Positions 1 through 11,359 are shown, counted from the first letter of the stretch. The stretch: DNA of 64,000 nt from Lotus japonicus (GCF_012489685.1 NC_080046.1:37411176-37475175); one strand, 5' to 3'. Notes: a model not told the origin generated them from the letters alone. A program made the numbers and translations.

Positions 1-1705
1 CTCGTTGCCAAGAGCTTGCTCGATCCGGGCTGCTTCAAAGGTAGTGGCGACATCCGGAGAGGGTCTTTCTTCTTGATGAAGCGGGGGAGACATGGAACGC
101 CCATCGTTCGTTGGAGGCGGGCTAGGAGGTGCGACTTGGCGAGGGGGAGACTTGGGGGTTTCTTTTTCTTTTTCTCTTTCTTTCTCCCCGGCAGGAGCAT
201 TGGAAGACGCGGCAGCGGTTGTGGCTTTGATGTCGGCAAGCTTCTCAACAGCTGAGGGTTGAGAAGTGTTGGTGGTTGTGCCGGCAGTTGATGACTGGTC
301 AGCAGTTGCGGTTGTGGCGCCTACAGTAGTGGACTTGGCGGCGGCAACGTGGCTGTATCGCTGATAGCGGAATTAGGAGCTGTGACAGTGGCAGACTCGG
401 TGGCCGTGGCGGCGGAAGCTTTGGCGGAGGCTTTGGCAACATTCTTGCCTTTGGACACAGCGCCAGTGGTTGGTTGGGAGCCGGGGTTGGATGAGCCTGC
501 GATTGCAGATCCCGGGGCGACAGAGGAAACTTTAACTAATTTCCTCCTCTTGGGGGCTTGGGCGCCCTCGGTTTGGTTCTCAGCACCGCCCCGTTTTTTC
601 CCATCGCCCTCAGTGTTGAACTTTGGAGAGAAACAGGCCATTTTCCTCTCGCGGGCTTTCAGGAGCTCGGCGTTGGTGAAGTTCATATCTTCTGCAACAA
701 TAAATAAAAAAAAAGGGTCAGTAGCAACATAAGGGGTAAGAAAGAAAATGATGATGATGAAAAAAACGAGAGAGAAATGGCGATGATAAAAGTAAATTAT
801 AAGTGACCTAAGTATTTGGGTGTCCTTGAGAGGCGAGCGCCCTCAAGGACTGTTGAGCAGTCAAGGATAGGAAGCGGGGCGAGGAGATTCAAAAAGGCTT
901 TGTCGTTGACAGACAAAGATTCTTCTGAAGGATCGGTAATCCCATTGGGCTTCTCCGTCCAGTAGAGGGGAAAAAGGGCAGTCCCGTCCCTAAGGGTGAA
1001 GGCCTCAGGATAGACGGGGTGAACCGCCACGCGGAAGTATCTCCGGGCAAAGGAGGACTTTGCGTTACTCTTATGAGGGTTCAAGCACTTACGGCCGGCT
1101 CGGGCCTTTAAAGAGATCCATCCTCTATTTTTGATGGACTTGGAGTCAACATCGTAGAGGTAGAAGAAGCTGGTGGGAGATGGGGCGGTGCCAACAGCGG
1201 CGCACAAGATTTCAAAGCACTGGATGAAAGCCCAGGCGTTGGGGTGGAGTTGACAAGGAGCCGCGTTGATATCACGGAGAACGGCTTGGACGAAGGGCGA
1301 AAAGGGAAGCCTAACTCCAAGCTCGCCAAACATATACTCATATGCGAAGAAAAAATGAGATCTCTTCACATCGCCATCGATCCTATGAAGCCAGGGGCGG
1401 TCCTCAGCGCTGCAGGGCCAAATCCTGAGTTTGTCGTTTATTTCATCATCGTCAGACAAACCGCCAAGGTTACTCACGAGTTCCACGATAGGCTCCCTAT
1501 CCTGGAAAATGGAGGGTTGGTCTATAGCTTCGTGGGAGGGTGCTCTCCGGACGGGAAGGGGCAGGGTCTCGAAAGTTCTCAATCGGTAATGGGGAATCTC
1601 CGGGACCTCTAAACGGAGGCCGCCGGCTGCGGTAGAGTCAGGGTCGCTCCCAGAAGAAGAAGAGGTGTGGTTAGGGGAGTTAGGGTTTGAGGCCATCTTT
1701 GACAA
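1..1705 (-). CDS. Tat antisense accessory ORF (aORF), two exons, frameshifted
   Basis: The protein starts at ATG 1705 with a Ser/Pro-rich head. A globular part follows (around residues 90-200, with motifs IWPCSAEDRPWLHR and FFFAYEYMFGELGVRLPF) resembling the 'putative gypsy type transposon' domain found in plant Tat-type accessory proteins. Exon 1 is 1705-808. A GT-AG intron (807-692) joins it in frame to exon 2 from 691, which is low-complexity and rich in Ala, Thr, Lys and Pro. The exon 2 frame ends at TAG 323-321, but an adjacent frame stays protein-like (SAVEKLADIKATTAAASS) to the window edge, so a small indel near 340-350 has broken the gene. Function is unknown; the family is recognised only by its place in Tat elements. 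The gene runs opposite to the retrotransposon transcript. I infer it was once expressed from its own promoter near 1910. Confidence 0.65.
692..807 (-). other. Candidate GT-AG intron of the Tat aORF
   Basis: On the minus strand the donor reads TTAG|GTCACTT (807) and the acceptor ATTGTTGCAG|AAG (692), with a T-rich tract before it. Exon 1 ends after 898 coding bases (phase 1). The first two bases of exon 2 complete a codon and the frame continues straight into the open exon 2 frame. The 116-nt length is typical for a plant intron. Confidence 0.6.
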
Positions 1706-1884
1706 TTAAAAGAGGAAAAGGAAAAGACGAGTAGAGATAAGATGCAGAGATAAGGGAACGAGGACTCACCGGGTAAGGATGTGAAGAGTGGGTAGCGGAA
1801 GGTGTGAAAGGCGACGACACCAGAGCGGAAGTTGGAAGAGGGAGCCTGGTAAGCGATAAGAGAAGTAAAGAGAGGTCTCGGAAA

Positions 1885-1920
1885 GGGATGATTGTAGGGA
1901 AGAAGGGTTTTTATAGGCAA
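1885..1920 (-). promoter_or_regulatory. TATA box for the Tat antisense gene
   Basis: The minus strand reads CCTATAAAAACCC at about 1918-1907, some 200 bases upstream of the aORF ATG at 1705. The intervening leader is rich in CT, as in many plant 5' UTRs. The second Tat copy has a comparable CTTATAAGA at about 44463-44471 before its aORF start, which supports a real promoter. Confidence 0.55.
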
Positions 1921-2125
1921 AGGGGGGAAGTTGGAAGGGTGACGCGTGTCGGACGCGTGTGGAAGGTTGGAAGTCATAATGGCTTTTGGGAAGTGGGACG
2001 CGTGTGATGAGGAGTTACTGCGCATGATTGGACAGTTATGAGGAGTGAGGTGACGGTTGCGGAGAAAGGGGGAAACTGACGTAACTGACGTATCACATGG
2101 GGCAGTTAGAGATTTGAAAGCTTTT

Positions 2126-2853
2126 TGAAACAAGGGAAAGCGCGAAAGGCCTCGCCACCATGAAGACTGAATGCCATCGCCTAACAAATGGTGTCACCAA
2201 TGAAGTTTAGCCGCCGGCCAAGGGCATCGCCAGTCAACACTTGGATGATCAGTACATGACTAACACCTGTCACCTAGCTCGCCGACGAAAGACGCTCGCC
2301 TACTCCAACTAATCGTTAGTACAAAGCGATCGTTCCCGCCGCCTGTGGACTTGTGGACTTGCCGGTTTGGGTTGCTCGCCAAGACCAGTGGACTGGGCGA
2401 CTAAAGATGCTTGTTTCCTTTCGCTTATGCCATGTCGGCGACGTAGTTTTCTTCTTTTTTCCTCAAGCCATGTTGGCAGCTTAGATTCCAGCACACCATA
2501 GGATGCATGTAAAAGCATTTAAAAGACACACTTAGCTCTCATACTTCGAGCTCGGTGTCTTGTGGACTAGTGGACTGAGCGAGCCCCTAGAGGGGCGACG
2601 CCCAGGGTTCGGCCCGCCCAAGGGCGAGAGCCTGGCCCGAAGTTGGGCCTCAACTTCAGAGGCCCAATTGGCCCAATAGGTAGTACCCAAGGTCTATAAA
2701 TAGGAGGTAGGTACCAATTGTAAGGGACTTTCTGCTCATTTTATAAAATAGCACATGAAATTCAGCACTCTCTCTCTCATTCTCTTTCTCTTTCTAGCAC
2801 ATTCATCCACTCTCTAGGTACTATCCCTTCCTTCAATGTTCATTCCCAGAACA
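2126..2853 (+). mobile_element. 3' LTR of Tat A
   Basis: The right edge (CA at 2853) is firm because E1 LTR sequence resumes at 2854. The left edge is an estimate from alignment with the second Tat copy, where a TG follows a purine-rich stretch. The LTR shares the block around GGTGTCTTGTGGACT, the TATA region and the CT-rich leader with the reverse complement of 43610-44269. Confidence 0.6.
2693..2702 (+). promoter_or_regulatory. TATA box of the Tat A LTR
   Basis: TCTATAAATAGG lies in the LTR just before a CT-rich stretch (2768-2820) that would be the start of the retrotransposon RNA. The other Tat copy has TATAAATATA at the same place on the minus strand (43790-43781). Confidence 0.65.
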
Positions 2854-4395
2854 TGAACCTCGGAGAAAACAAAGCAGAAATCCAAACAAAATCGATTAGC
2901 TCGATCACAATACAACTCATTTACGATAGACAAAGCATCGGAGCTTCAGAATACAACCATCGAGTACGAAAGGACAAGTTTTCGCAAACGAAAAACTCCC
3001 CTCCCCCCACACAAACATGCTCACGGCCACTTAGGAGAAAAGGGTTCCGGCGCTTTTTCTTCGATCTAAATTAATTACAAGGTAGTTTTAGGGTAAAACT
3101 AGGGTAAAGAAACTGTCGGAAAAATTTTAGAACAACCGGGTCAAAATACGGCTATTCAAGGGCGTTTTGGTCCAAAATAAAAGCTCAAAACCTCAAAGTT
3201 AAAACTTCGGAAAACAAATTTGATAGCGATGTTCCTAACGACATTTGTAGCAACTAATCCTAAAGGCACGAAGTCGGATTGCGACTTTTCGACATTAAAG
3301 TTTCGATATGTGCACAAAAAGGGTTTTGAATCAGTTTTTCAGATCCTTGACAACTCTATCAAAATCGGCGAACAACGGCGAGTGTTCTAGGCTCTTGGGC
3401 AAGTATAGAAGATATCCCAACAGAAAAATCAGGAAAAACGGACAGTTTTACAAAAAGCTCGAAACTTTGAGCACAGAAACAGCTAAAGAAACGCAGTGAA
3501 AAGAACGATCAGAGGTAAGAATCAAGCTAGTTACCTCGATACCTTGAAGTAGCGACAAACAGCTCGAAGATCGGTCGAGTTTCGGCGAAGTTCTTCCTTC
3601 CTCTCCTCTCCTTCAAACCCGCGGCCTCCAATGGTAGTTGTGGGAGATATTTTGTGATTTTTCACTATTTATAGGAGAGTGAAATCGCGGGAAAATGAAA
3701 ATTTCGCAATTCTGATTTTTGCAGCACGTTCATCGGTGAATTCTAAGCGAGATTCTGGCGACAGAATTCCAGAACTGAAAACAAATCTCTAGAATTAGGG
3801 GAAAACGATCCAAAACGATCCAAAAGCGGTGTAAGTTAATCTGTCCCGAAAAACTACTTTTTGCTGTGAAGGTCAGATGACAAAACTCCGTTCTGAAGAA
3901 AGATTGGAAACGTCGAAACAAATCTGGCAACGCGGGTAGAAACTTCGTTAAAGCTCCGAATAGAAAAGTCCTCATTCAGTGATTGAATTTAGGGTTTTTG
4001 AAGAAAAGAAATTAGCGTCGTCGGACTTCCGAGAAGTGAATACTATCGTGCGTACAGTCCAGGGTTCCGAAATGAAACACTGGTCGAAGGAAAATAAAGA
4101 GAACTTCTTATTTTTCCAAGGATTTGAAATTTCGCTTAGACATTGCTTTAAGAGCGGAATTAGCCTATTCTGGACACTCTCGACCTTGGTCGGGTGTCGA
4201 AATGGCTCGTGCTAACTCTTATACTGTCCATAGTACTATCCTCAAGCGATTTCCTGAACGTTACTCTTCATCCAGTCGTTCGAAACAGCATTCTCCTCTA
4301 CAAGGCCCTTTTGCGGTTGAACCGGTTCTACTCTTGGGTTGGAAAAATAATTAAAAATAATGATTTAAATCCAAGTCTGAAATTTGGGTCTTACA
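2854..4395 (-). mobile_element. Truncated 3' LTR of E1 (U3 half)
   Basis: On the minus strand the piece begins TGTAAGACCC at 4395 next to a PPT and runs to the conserved CCGAGGTTCA site, where Tat A cuts it at 2854. The U3 contains the conserved blocks GTGTCCAGAATAGGC and GGACTGTACGCACGATAG found in the other Tekay LTRs here. A TATA box (CTATAAATAG on the minus strand, about 3678-3669) lies before a donor-like CGAG|GTAAC near 3530. Confidence 0.8.
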
Positions 4396-4938
4396 ATACT
4401 CCCCTCCAAAAAGAAAGTTTCATCCTCGAAACTCAGAGTTTGTCGAAAATTCCGGGATACAGTTCCTTGATCTCCTCTTCCAACTCTCATGTAGTATTGC
4501 CCGTGTCATTGTTCCTCATAACCTTCACTTAAGCAATCTGTTTTCCCCTTAACTGTTTCACTCTTCTATCCCCACTGCTAACTGGCAGCGTCTCAAAAGA
4601 CAAACCATCATTCAACTGCATGTCGTCTGGCTCGATCACTTGCGTCGGATCTCTGCTTGAAATAATACCGGTTGGCACTCCGTGCAGTCGCACAATCTTA
4701 GCCACTTGCTTCTTTACTTTCGGTCGTCCGAAATTCTTCTTAAACTTGGTGCCTCTCTGTCATTTCAAAGTAAATACTCAACTTGTCCCCGTGATCTTCA
4801 TCTACAGTCCAAAACTCCACTTGATCGTTCGATAACTCCTAGACGAATCATCCCCTTGGAACTGCTAGTCCATTAAAACACCTCCAACTTCGTAACTATC
4901 TTTACTCACACCAAGAAATCAAAATTCTACTTAGTCAC
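4396..4938 (-). mobile_element. E1 internal 3' end: PPT and pol tail remnant
   Basis: Starting with GGAGGGGAGTAT (4407-4396, minus strand), this is the end of E1 pol in degraded form. It matches 11360-11676 of E2 and the chromodomain end of E5 pol. It shares with E2 the deletion joining the integrase core (around ATTTCAAGCAGAGATCCGA) directly to the chromodomain region. E2 is inserted at its left-hand base 4938. Confidence 0.75.
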
Positions 4939-5628
4939 TGTAAGACCTGGATTTTCAGAACAAGTTAAGTTTCCGACTCACACGTAGAATCAGTGTAAGC
5001 GTGACAGGAGTTTGACATTTGAGAAAGATTAATGAAGAAGAAAGTTCAGGAATTTCTTGAGGAATGTTGCGTAGTTGTTTTCGGAGTTAGTGCGAGTCGT
5101 CTGCACACTTGCCTTAGGGCGAGCGTGTCCAGAATAGGCTATTTCGCTCTTAAAGCAACGTTTTGAGTGAGATTTCGAACTCAGGGAAAATTTAAAGATT
5201 CTCTTTATTTTTCCATCGACCAGCGTTTCATTTCGGAACTCTGGACTGTACGCACGATAGGTTTCACTTTTCGGATGTCCGCCGACGCTAATTTCTTTGC
5301 TTCGAAACCCTATTTTCGAGCAATGGATGAAGACTTTTTCTATTCGGGACTTCTAACAAAGATTCCGTCCGCGTTGTCAGACTTGTTTCGACATTTCCAA
5401 TCTTTCTTCTGTTGGAAGTTTTGTCGTCTGAGCATCACAGCAAAAAGTAGTTTTTCGGGGCAGATTAACCGACACCGCTTTTGAGTTTTTCGATATCGTA
5501 TTTCCCAAATCCTAGATATTTGTTTTGAGTTCTGGAATTCTGACGCTAGAATCTCTCTTAGAATTCCACGGTGATCGTGCTGCAAAAATCGGAATCGCGA
5601 AATTTTCATTTTCCCGCGATTTCGCCCG

Positions 5629-5640
5629 CCTATAAATAGG
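5629..5640 (+). promoter_or_regulatory. TATA box of the E2 5' LTR
   Basis: CCTATAAATAGG lies about 0.7 kb into the LTR. The same site is present at 12367-12378 (3' LTR), 35931-35940 (minus, S2) and 47658-47667 (E5), so it is the probable RNA start region for this family. Confidence 0.7.
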
Positions 5641-6436
5641 CGAAAAAGCAAAATATCTTCCATTTTTCCTCCATTTGTGGCTGATTTCGTGGAGAGCAAG
5701 GGGGGAGGGGATTTCCGCGAAAACTTGACCAATCTTCGTGCAGTTCGTCCCTACTTCTAGGTATCGAGGTAACTATCATGAATCCTGCCTCTGATTTCTG
5801 TTTCTGCGGAGTTTCTGAAGTCGTTTCTGTGCTCTAAGTTTTGAGCTTTTTCTAAAATTGTCCGATTTCTCTGATTTCTCGCTTGGGTTATGTTCCTTAT
5901 GTTCCCCTGAGTCTAAAACCTCTGTCAGTAAACTCTGATTGCGATTCAGTTGTCCAGGATCTGAAAAATTGACTCAAAACTCTTTTTGTCTCACATTTCG
6001 AAACTTTATTGTCGAAAAGACTTAATCTGACTTCGTGCCTTTAGGATTTGTTGTCACGGAAGTCATGAGGATCGTTGCTGTCAAATTTGTTTTCAGAACT
6101 GATAACTTTGAAGTTTTGAGCCTTTATTTTGGACCAAAATGCCCCTGCGTAGTCGTATTTCGGCCCGATTGTCCGAAAATTGTTCTGACAGTTTCTTTGC
6201 CTTAGTTTTACCCTAAAACTACCTTGTGAATTGATTTGATCAAAGAAAAAGAGCCGAAGCCCTTTTTCCTTTGAGGCCGTGGACTATTTCCTTTAGGGGG
6301 GAGTTTTTCGGTTTCGAAAACTTGTCTTTTCGTACCTGATTGTCCTATTCTGAAGCTTTAATGCTTTGTCTATCGTTTATGTATTGTATTGCGATCGAAC
6401 TAATCGATATTGTTTGGATTCTGCTTTGTTTTCTCC

Positions 6437-6517
6437 GAGGTTCAGTTGAAGGAACTTTGGAAGGTTCAGAGCACTTGAGTGAAGGAGCTTGTGATTTCGA
6501 AGCTAGATCAGCTCGAG
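6437..6517 (+). pseudogene. LTR micro-exon relic (27 codons, one stop) in E2
   Basis: The frame begins EVQLKELW and ends LDQLE just before a GAG|GTTAGG donor-like site. Length and frame match the open copies in S2 and E5, but codon 14 is TGA. The same relic is present at 13175-13255 in the 3' LTR. The element that lost the downstream LTR ORF has therefore also lost this exon. Confidence 0.55.
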
Positions 6518-7568
6518 GTTAGGGCAACTTACTATATTTAGCCATGATTGCATGATAGGCGTCGATAAATTCGACTTATGCTTTATCTGATGTTGTTTAT
6601 GATGATGAGTTGATGTTATGATGCTTTTCCATAACTTGTGATGTTGTGCTTTTGTTGGATTGAGCGTTTTGACGCGACTTCGGAGTGGAGATTCATTGAT
6701 CTGGTAATCTTTGATATTTCGGGTTGGATGAACAACCCTAGGCAAGTTCAAATGTGGGGTTTGAGACTTAGCCATTTGTTGGGATTCGTTGGAATTCCTA
6801 GACTTTCCCCGGGAAATGTATTTTGGGTGGTTGACTTTTGGAAACTTAGAATGATAGAGCTTTGAAAAACTAAAGACTTGGGAAACTTAGACTTTGAGAA
6901 ATAAACTCATAACTTGACTAATTCGAATTGAAACAATTTTTATTAACGTTTAAGCATAGGAGAACTGAAGGGGAAAATATTTACGAAAGGCGGGGAAAAG
7001 TTGACTTATGTTGTGGGTTTGGAGAGTTTGGAATTGGGGAAAGCCACTGAGGTGAGCTATGGTGATGATTGAAAGTCACCGAGTACTCTAGTACTCCTGG
7101 TAGTGTTGTTCGAGTCGTGTCGTATTGACCGGCACAGACTCTGGGTTTTGTTTGTGGGTTTTGTGGTGGGAGTTGTGTTGTATTGACCGACACTAACTCC
7201 AAGTCGTGTTGTATTGACCGACACTGACTCTGGTTTTGATAATCATATTGCACACGTGCATATACGCGATGAAGTGCCAAGCAGAGTACTTCGGTATAAC
7301 AGGAAGTAACGATCAGCCATGCAGAGTTGAATCGGTCCTGACTATATCTGGCACAACAGGAGGTAACGATCATCCATGTAGAGTTGCATCGTGCCTGTTG
7401 ATGTTCGGCATAGCAAGCAGAAATGGTCAAACCATGTAGAGTTTGTATCGTCTTGACTATAGCCAAAGGTGATAAGCGACGCCCGAGCAGAAATGGTTAA
7501 ACACGAGGCCAGTGTTACGACCGTCTCGAGGTGCCCAGCCTATAAGTGGCAATACCGTTGGTTTGTCC

Positions 7569-7738
7569 CGTCGCCAAGCAGAGTGACGTCGTTGATTTGT
7601 TCCGTCGCCAAGCAGAGTGACGTTGTTGATTTGTTCCGTCGCCAAGCAGAGTGACGTTGTTGTTTTGTTCCGTCGCCAAGCAGAGTGACGTTGTTGTTCT
7701 GTCCCGTCGCCAAGCAGAGTTACGTTATTCGGATATGT
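7569..7738 (+). repeat. Five tandem copies, 34-bp period, in the E2 5' LTR
   Basis: The core CGTCGCCAAGCAGAGTGACG starts at 7569, 7603, 7637, 7671 and 7705, an exact 34-bp period. The array is repeated at 14307-14476 in the 3' LTR. E1's 5' LTR has a single unit at the homologous place (about 38785-38805), so the array expanded after the two elements separated. Confidence 0.9.
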
Positions 7739-7946
7739 GTCAGCATATTCTGCACTGGCACACAATGCATCTTATTATGACTGAATTGTGTAAGAGATTT
7801 GATAACATGCTATGTATAAACCTTAGGGTAAGCAGTGCATAACTTATATGTATATATACAACATATATATATACCCCCTTTATCGCATGTTGATTGTATA
7901 TCTATTGTATTCTGTAAGTTGACCCTAGCGCCTTGGCTTTGTTTGT

Positions 7947-8189
7947 ATGTTTGTGCTTGGGCGGTCGGCCTGCTGCCAGGCGTCCGTCAGCCGGTTCGTG
8001 ATGATTCGTTGTGCGGGAAAGACCCGGAGCGGAACGACTATTACTGAAGCTTTCGACGAGGACCCGGACTTCATGACTGTTCGAGGGAGGGTCGATGATA
8101 GTAGTGTGGGTTATGGGTGGTTAGAGCCTTTTGAGTTAGTTGTTACTGTAATAGCTCTGATTCGTCATTCATATTTTGGGACAGGGTAG
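7947..8189 (+). pseudogene. Relic or replacement of the LTR ORF in E2 (80 codons)
   Basis: The frame starts MFVLGRSACC and crosses the acceptor-like GCTGCCAG, but the conserved ATG of the other LTRs is missing. The roughly 200-codon acidic ORF is replaced by a short unrelated frame. E1's 5' LTR has the same short form (38472-38230) with few amino-acid changes, so the loss predates the split of E1 and E2. A separate short peptide is possible, but only two copies show it. Confidence 0.45.
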
Positions 8190-8579
8190 GTTCCCGACGC
8201 ATGGCTTTTGTGTGGTTCTCTTACTGAGGGATCACAGTGAGTCAGTCGGACCATAGGGGTCTTTGCTTAGGCCATTTTGAGGCCGACTTCCTCCTAGTGG
8301 TTTGTAATTATGATTTTCTCACTCACCCATCTGGATCTGTAACTATTTGCCTACGGGCACACTACTTTGGAGTCACTGCGAGTGCGCGTGACGGGAGAGT
8401 GCAGCTGAGGTGGTACATGTGTATATATTTGTATATTGGTTAGTTAGTGTTGGGGTTATGTCTTTATTTCTCTATTGCTTGATTTAAAAGGAATCAAACG
8501 AAAAAAAAATTACCTGTTTTCCGCGTAAAGTTTACTTTTGGTTACTAAAGTGACACCTGGAAAACGGGGTGTTACATTG

Positions 8580-8591
8580 TGGTATCAGAGC
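8580..8591 (+). other. Primer binding site of E2 (initiator Met tRNA)
   Basis: TGGTATCAGAGC lies three bases after the LTR end at 8576. It is the standard complement of the 3' end of plant initiator methionine tRNA used by many Ty3/gypsy and Ty1/copia elements. Confidence 0.9.
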
Positions 8592-8785
8592 TTAGTCGAG
8601 TCTTTTGGGAGTCTTTGGGGAATAGGTCTTCTGTGCTAGGTTGTGTGACTCTGCAAAGAGTGAAAATTGATTGTCTGCAGAGCGATTTTCGCTCTAATTG
8701 CTTGCGTTACTACTCAATCGGATTGAGTGGTTTGTCTAGTGCTACCGTATGGTTAGTACTAATCGGACGTTCGATGGGATAGAGG

Positions 8786-9305
8786 ATGGTGGATCTTAAC
8801 CGGATGGCGGAGGCTACACGTGAGCATCATCAACGACTGATGGCGACAGCAATGTATCAACAAAGAGGAATGAACCGAACTGGAGCTGGGGGACCAATGA
8901 GGTCAGGTTCCCAAGGCTACAACGGAAGGAAGAGCTACCATAAGTGGGGACCATATCAGCGTTCCGAGGGAAGAAATCTTATCTCAAGAGAGTACAAACC
9001 GACGACTGCTGATACTGGGGGGGAAGCCAGTTGGTGACAAAGGAGTGACATGTTTTCGTTGCAGAAAGTTTGGGCATTTTGCTAACAAATGCTCAGTGAT
9101 TGGACGGAGATGCTTCAAGTGTAACCGAGAGGGGCATCTAGTTGTGAACTGCAAGACCAAAGAAAGTCTATGCTTCAATTGCAACCAGCCGGGACATTTC
9201 TCCCAAGATTGCAAGGCACTCAGGGGTGAATCATCAGGGAATGTTGGGAAAGGAAAACAACTTGCTCCAGAGGAAAGGATTCATGCCAAGGAGGGCAAGA
9301 GCTGA
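8786..9305 (+). pseudogene. Reduced gag of E2 with three zinc knuckles
   Basis: The frame from 8786 begins MVDLNRMAE and then jumps to the basic region normally found after the capsid (RGMNRTGAGGPMRSGSQ); about 200 codons of capsid are missing compared with E1 and E5. A frameshift near the G run at 9017-9023 separates this from 9045-9305, which encodes three CX2CX4HX4C knuckles (CFRCRKFGHFANKC, CFKCNREGHLVVNC, CFNCNQPGHFSQDC). E2 cannot make a normal capsid. The knuckles could still bind RNA if translated. Confidence 0.75.
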
Positions 9306-11359
9306 GGAGTTGAACGAGGAAGAACGTGGGAACGATGTAGGACCTTATTCGAAGTTGCTCGTGTTTTAACTATAGAAGTTACACGAGGTTGGGAATAGCA
9401 CACTAAGTCTAGAAAGTAGTCTTCCACCGATGCGATTATGAGGAAGCTAGTAGTTGAAGAACGAATCTTAGGGAGATTCCGTATGGGTAGTATACGTGTC
9501 ATGTTGAGGGTGTGCAGTTCCGTAGCGGGATCATTAAAGGATTTAGTATCAGGATATTTGTGACTACTGGAGGATAGGAACTCATTGACTGTTCCAGTGG
9601 GTTTTTCTAAATTTCCACCTTCGATGTATTAGGCCTGATCAACCTAATATTGAGGGGGTGATATTCGGAATCACAGCTGGTTATGGACTTTGATAGAAGG
9701 ACGGGTAAGATGAATTTGAATTGAATGAGGATTAGTCGGATTTGGGAGGAAAGTTCGTGTTAAGCATTTGATTGTAAAAGATTAAGCTGTGGAAGTCGAT
9801 GAGTGTCGTATAGACATTGGTTGGTTAGTTCGTACGATTACTCCAAGTAGAGGTAGACTAAGTCAAGAGATTTAATGATGGAAAAGTATTAAGTAGTTTC
9901 TCGGAAGTTATGAAGTCATAGGTTATGTGATTGCTGAGGGGAGTTATTAGAGACTAAATAAGTTGGATTTAATCAGGTTTTAGATGATAGCTTGATGGTA
10001 GCAAGAGTGAGAAGAATTAACTCTGGACTAGTTTGTTATAGTCGAGTTCGAGGAATAAGTTTTGCTAAGCGTTTGATTAATATGTGGAGACATTATAGTC
10101 TTAAGAGATGAATTTTCACTTGAAAAGTGTTGAATTAATGATTAAGTTGGAGAAAGAAAGTTTTAGCATAAGTTGAATACTTGAGGTTGTTGATATGGAT
10201 TCCAAAGAAATATGCTAAGATTACTACGTGAGATTTACTAAGTTGGATTGAAATCTTAGGGTTAAGATTGATCTTGAGAGTCGAGAATCGCGTACGAGTA
10301 GGAGATCTTATGGTTGTAGGTGTGACAATAGGAGTTGAATCTTAGAAGATTGAAGACCTGAAGGTGAGTTTCGGGTTAAGACCATTGAGGTGTAGTATAA
10401 GAGAGATCCTGAAGTAAAGGAATTCTGGGTGGTGTGGAGTGTTAAGGTCGGTGATCGATTGATGTTGATTATGAGGTTGCGGACATAATGACATGTGATA
10501 AGATTTGAATGATGTTAGCATAATAAGTTATGATTATGGATATCAGGATCAGGTGGTGAGTGTGGAAGCATGACGACACTTATCAGGTCGTTTGGGTAAA
10601 TGAAGGAGTTATAGTTTTAAGAAACGGATATTCATTTAAGAAGTATTGAAGAATTAAAGGTCATTAGAGGACCAAACTTGGTGAAGGTTTAGGTTTTAAA
10701 TCTATGAATGTCTGTCTAAGGTGTGTAGGACTTGAAGTTTGTCAGAATTTGATTGAGAAATTAAGAAGTTGATTGACGAGATGGTGATTGAGTCACAAAA
10801 AGGAAGGTGTTAGTATTAAGACGAATATCTGAGGTTGTTATATTTTGACGAGTTTCGTAGAGTTTAAGAGTCAATGGCTAGTTAAGTCCCTTGAGGTATA
10901 GTTATGATTTAATCTTCTAGAGGATAAGTCTCGATTTGTGCGAAGTGTTAGGGATTTCAGTAAGTGTAAATAGGTTTGAGTGAGGGAAGTTCTAAGGAAG
11001 AAGACGATAATAATGGATTGTTAGATATTAAGAAGAGGATTATCTTATAAGTTGTTGATAACTTGATGTTGAAGGGGATAAGATTAGTGAAGGACAAGAA
11101 ATAAGGACATAAGTCGATTTTTAATTCGAAGGGTGACAAAGTAGGAAATTGATTTCATTGTGCGAGTGATGATAGTTACGAAGTTAGAGGTGTTTTAATG
11201 GACTAGCGGTTTCCAAGGGGGAGGATTCGTCTAGGAGTTATCGAACGGACAAATGGAGTTTTGGACTGTAGATGAAGATCACGAGGACGAGTTGAGTATT
11301 TACCTTAAGATGACAGAGAGGCACCGAGTTTAAGAAGAATTTCGGACGATCGAAAGTAA
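9306..11359 (+). other. Non-coding core of E2
   Basis: About 2 kb, rich in A and G on this strand and crowded with stops; I recognise no pol domain. E1 has the same sequence in pieces (15320-15569, 27495-28030, 32103-about 32400, minus strand), so it is a fixed part of this non-autonomous lineage. Its left end overlaps the position of the protease region in E1. Confidence 0.6.

Larger units (their letters stand above)
1..2853 (+). mobile_element. 3' part of a Tat-lineage Ty3/gypsy retrotransposon (Tat A)
   Basis: The block holds an antisense accessory gene (minus strand) followed by a plus-strand LTR ending in CA at 2853. An antisense extra ORF between pol and the 3' LTR is characteristic of the Tat lineage (for example Grande). 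Gag-pol and the 5' LTR would lie left of the window. The LTR end abuts E1 LTR sequence exactly at 2854, so this element most likely inserted into the E1 3' LTR. In that case the TSD tgaac (2854-2858) should reappear beside the missing 5' LTR. Confidence 0.75.
4939..8576 (+). mobile_element. 5' LTR of E2
   Basis: Length 3638 bp. A U3 of about 0.7 kb ends at TATAAATAGG (5631-5640); the remaining 2.9 kb would be R plus U5. It contains a donor-like CGAG|GTAACT (5769), the 27-codon micro-exon relic (6437-6517), a tandem array (7569-7738), an acceptor-like GCTGCCAG (7979) and a short relic frame where other LTRs carry a full ORF. Confidence 0.95.

Noticed and set aside
1609..2187. 192-codon minus-strand frame before the Tat aORF
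   Set aside because: It crosses the TATA box, leader and LTR edge, has no domain, and does not continue into the aORF frame.
5167..5732. Overlapping frames on both strands in LTR U3 (also 11905-12470, 35960-36402)
   Set aside because: They lie upstream of or across the TATA box, the two strands are open only by base composition, and more distant LTRs (S1, S3, the outer LTR half) lack them.
7569..7738. Regular 34-bp array as a possible regulatory satellite
   Set aside because: It is only present in the E2 LTR pair with five copies, and a single unit exists in E1. Listed as a repeat, not as a regulatory element.
8786..9305. Cellular zinc-knuckle protein gene
   Set aside because: Position after the PBS and the matching linker sequence show it is a deleted retrotransposon gag.
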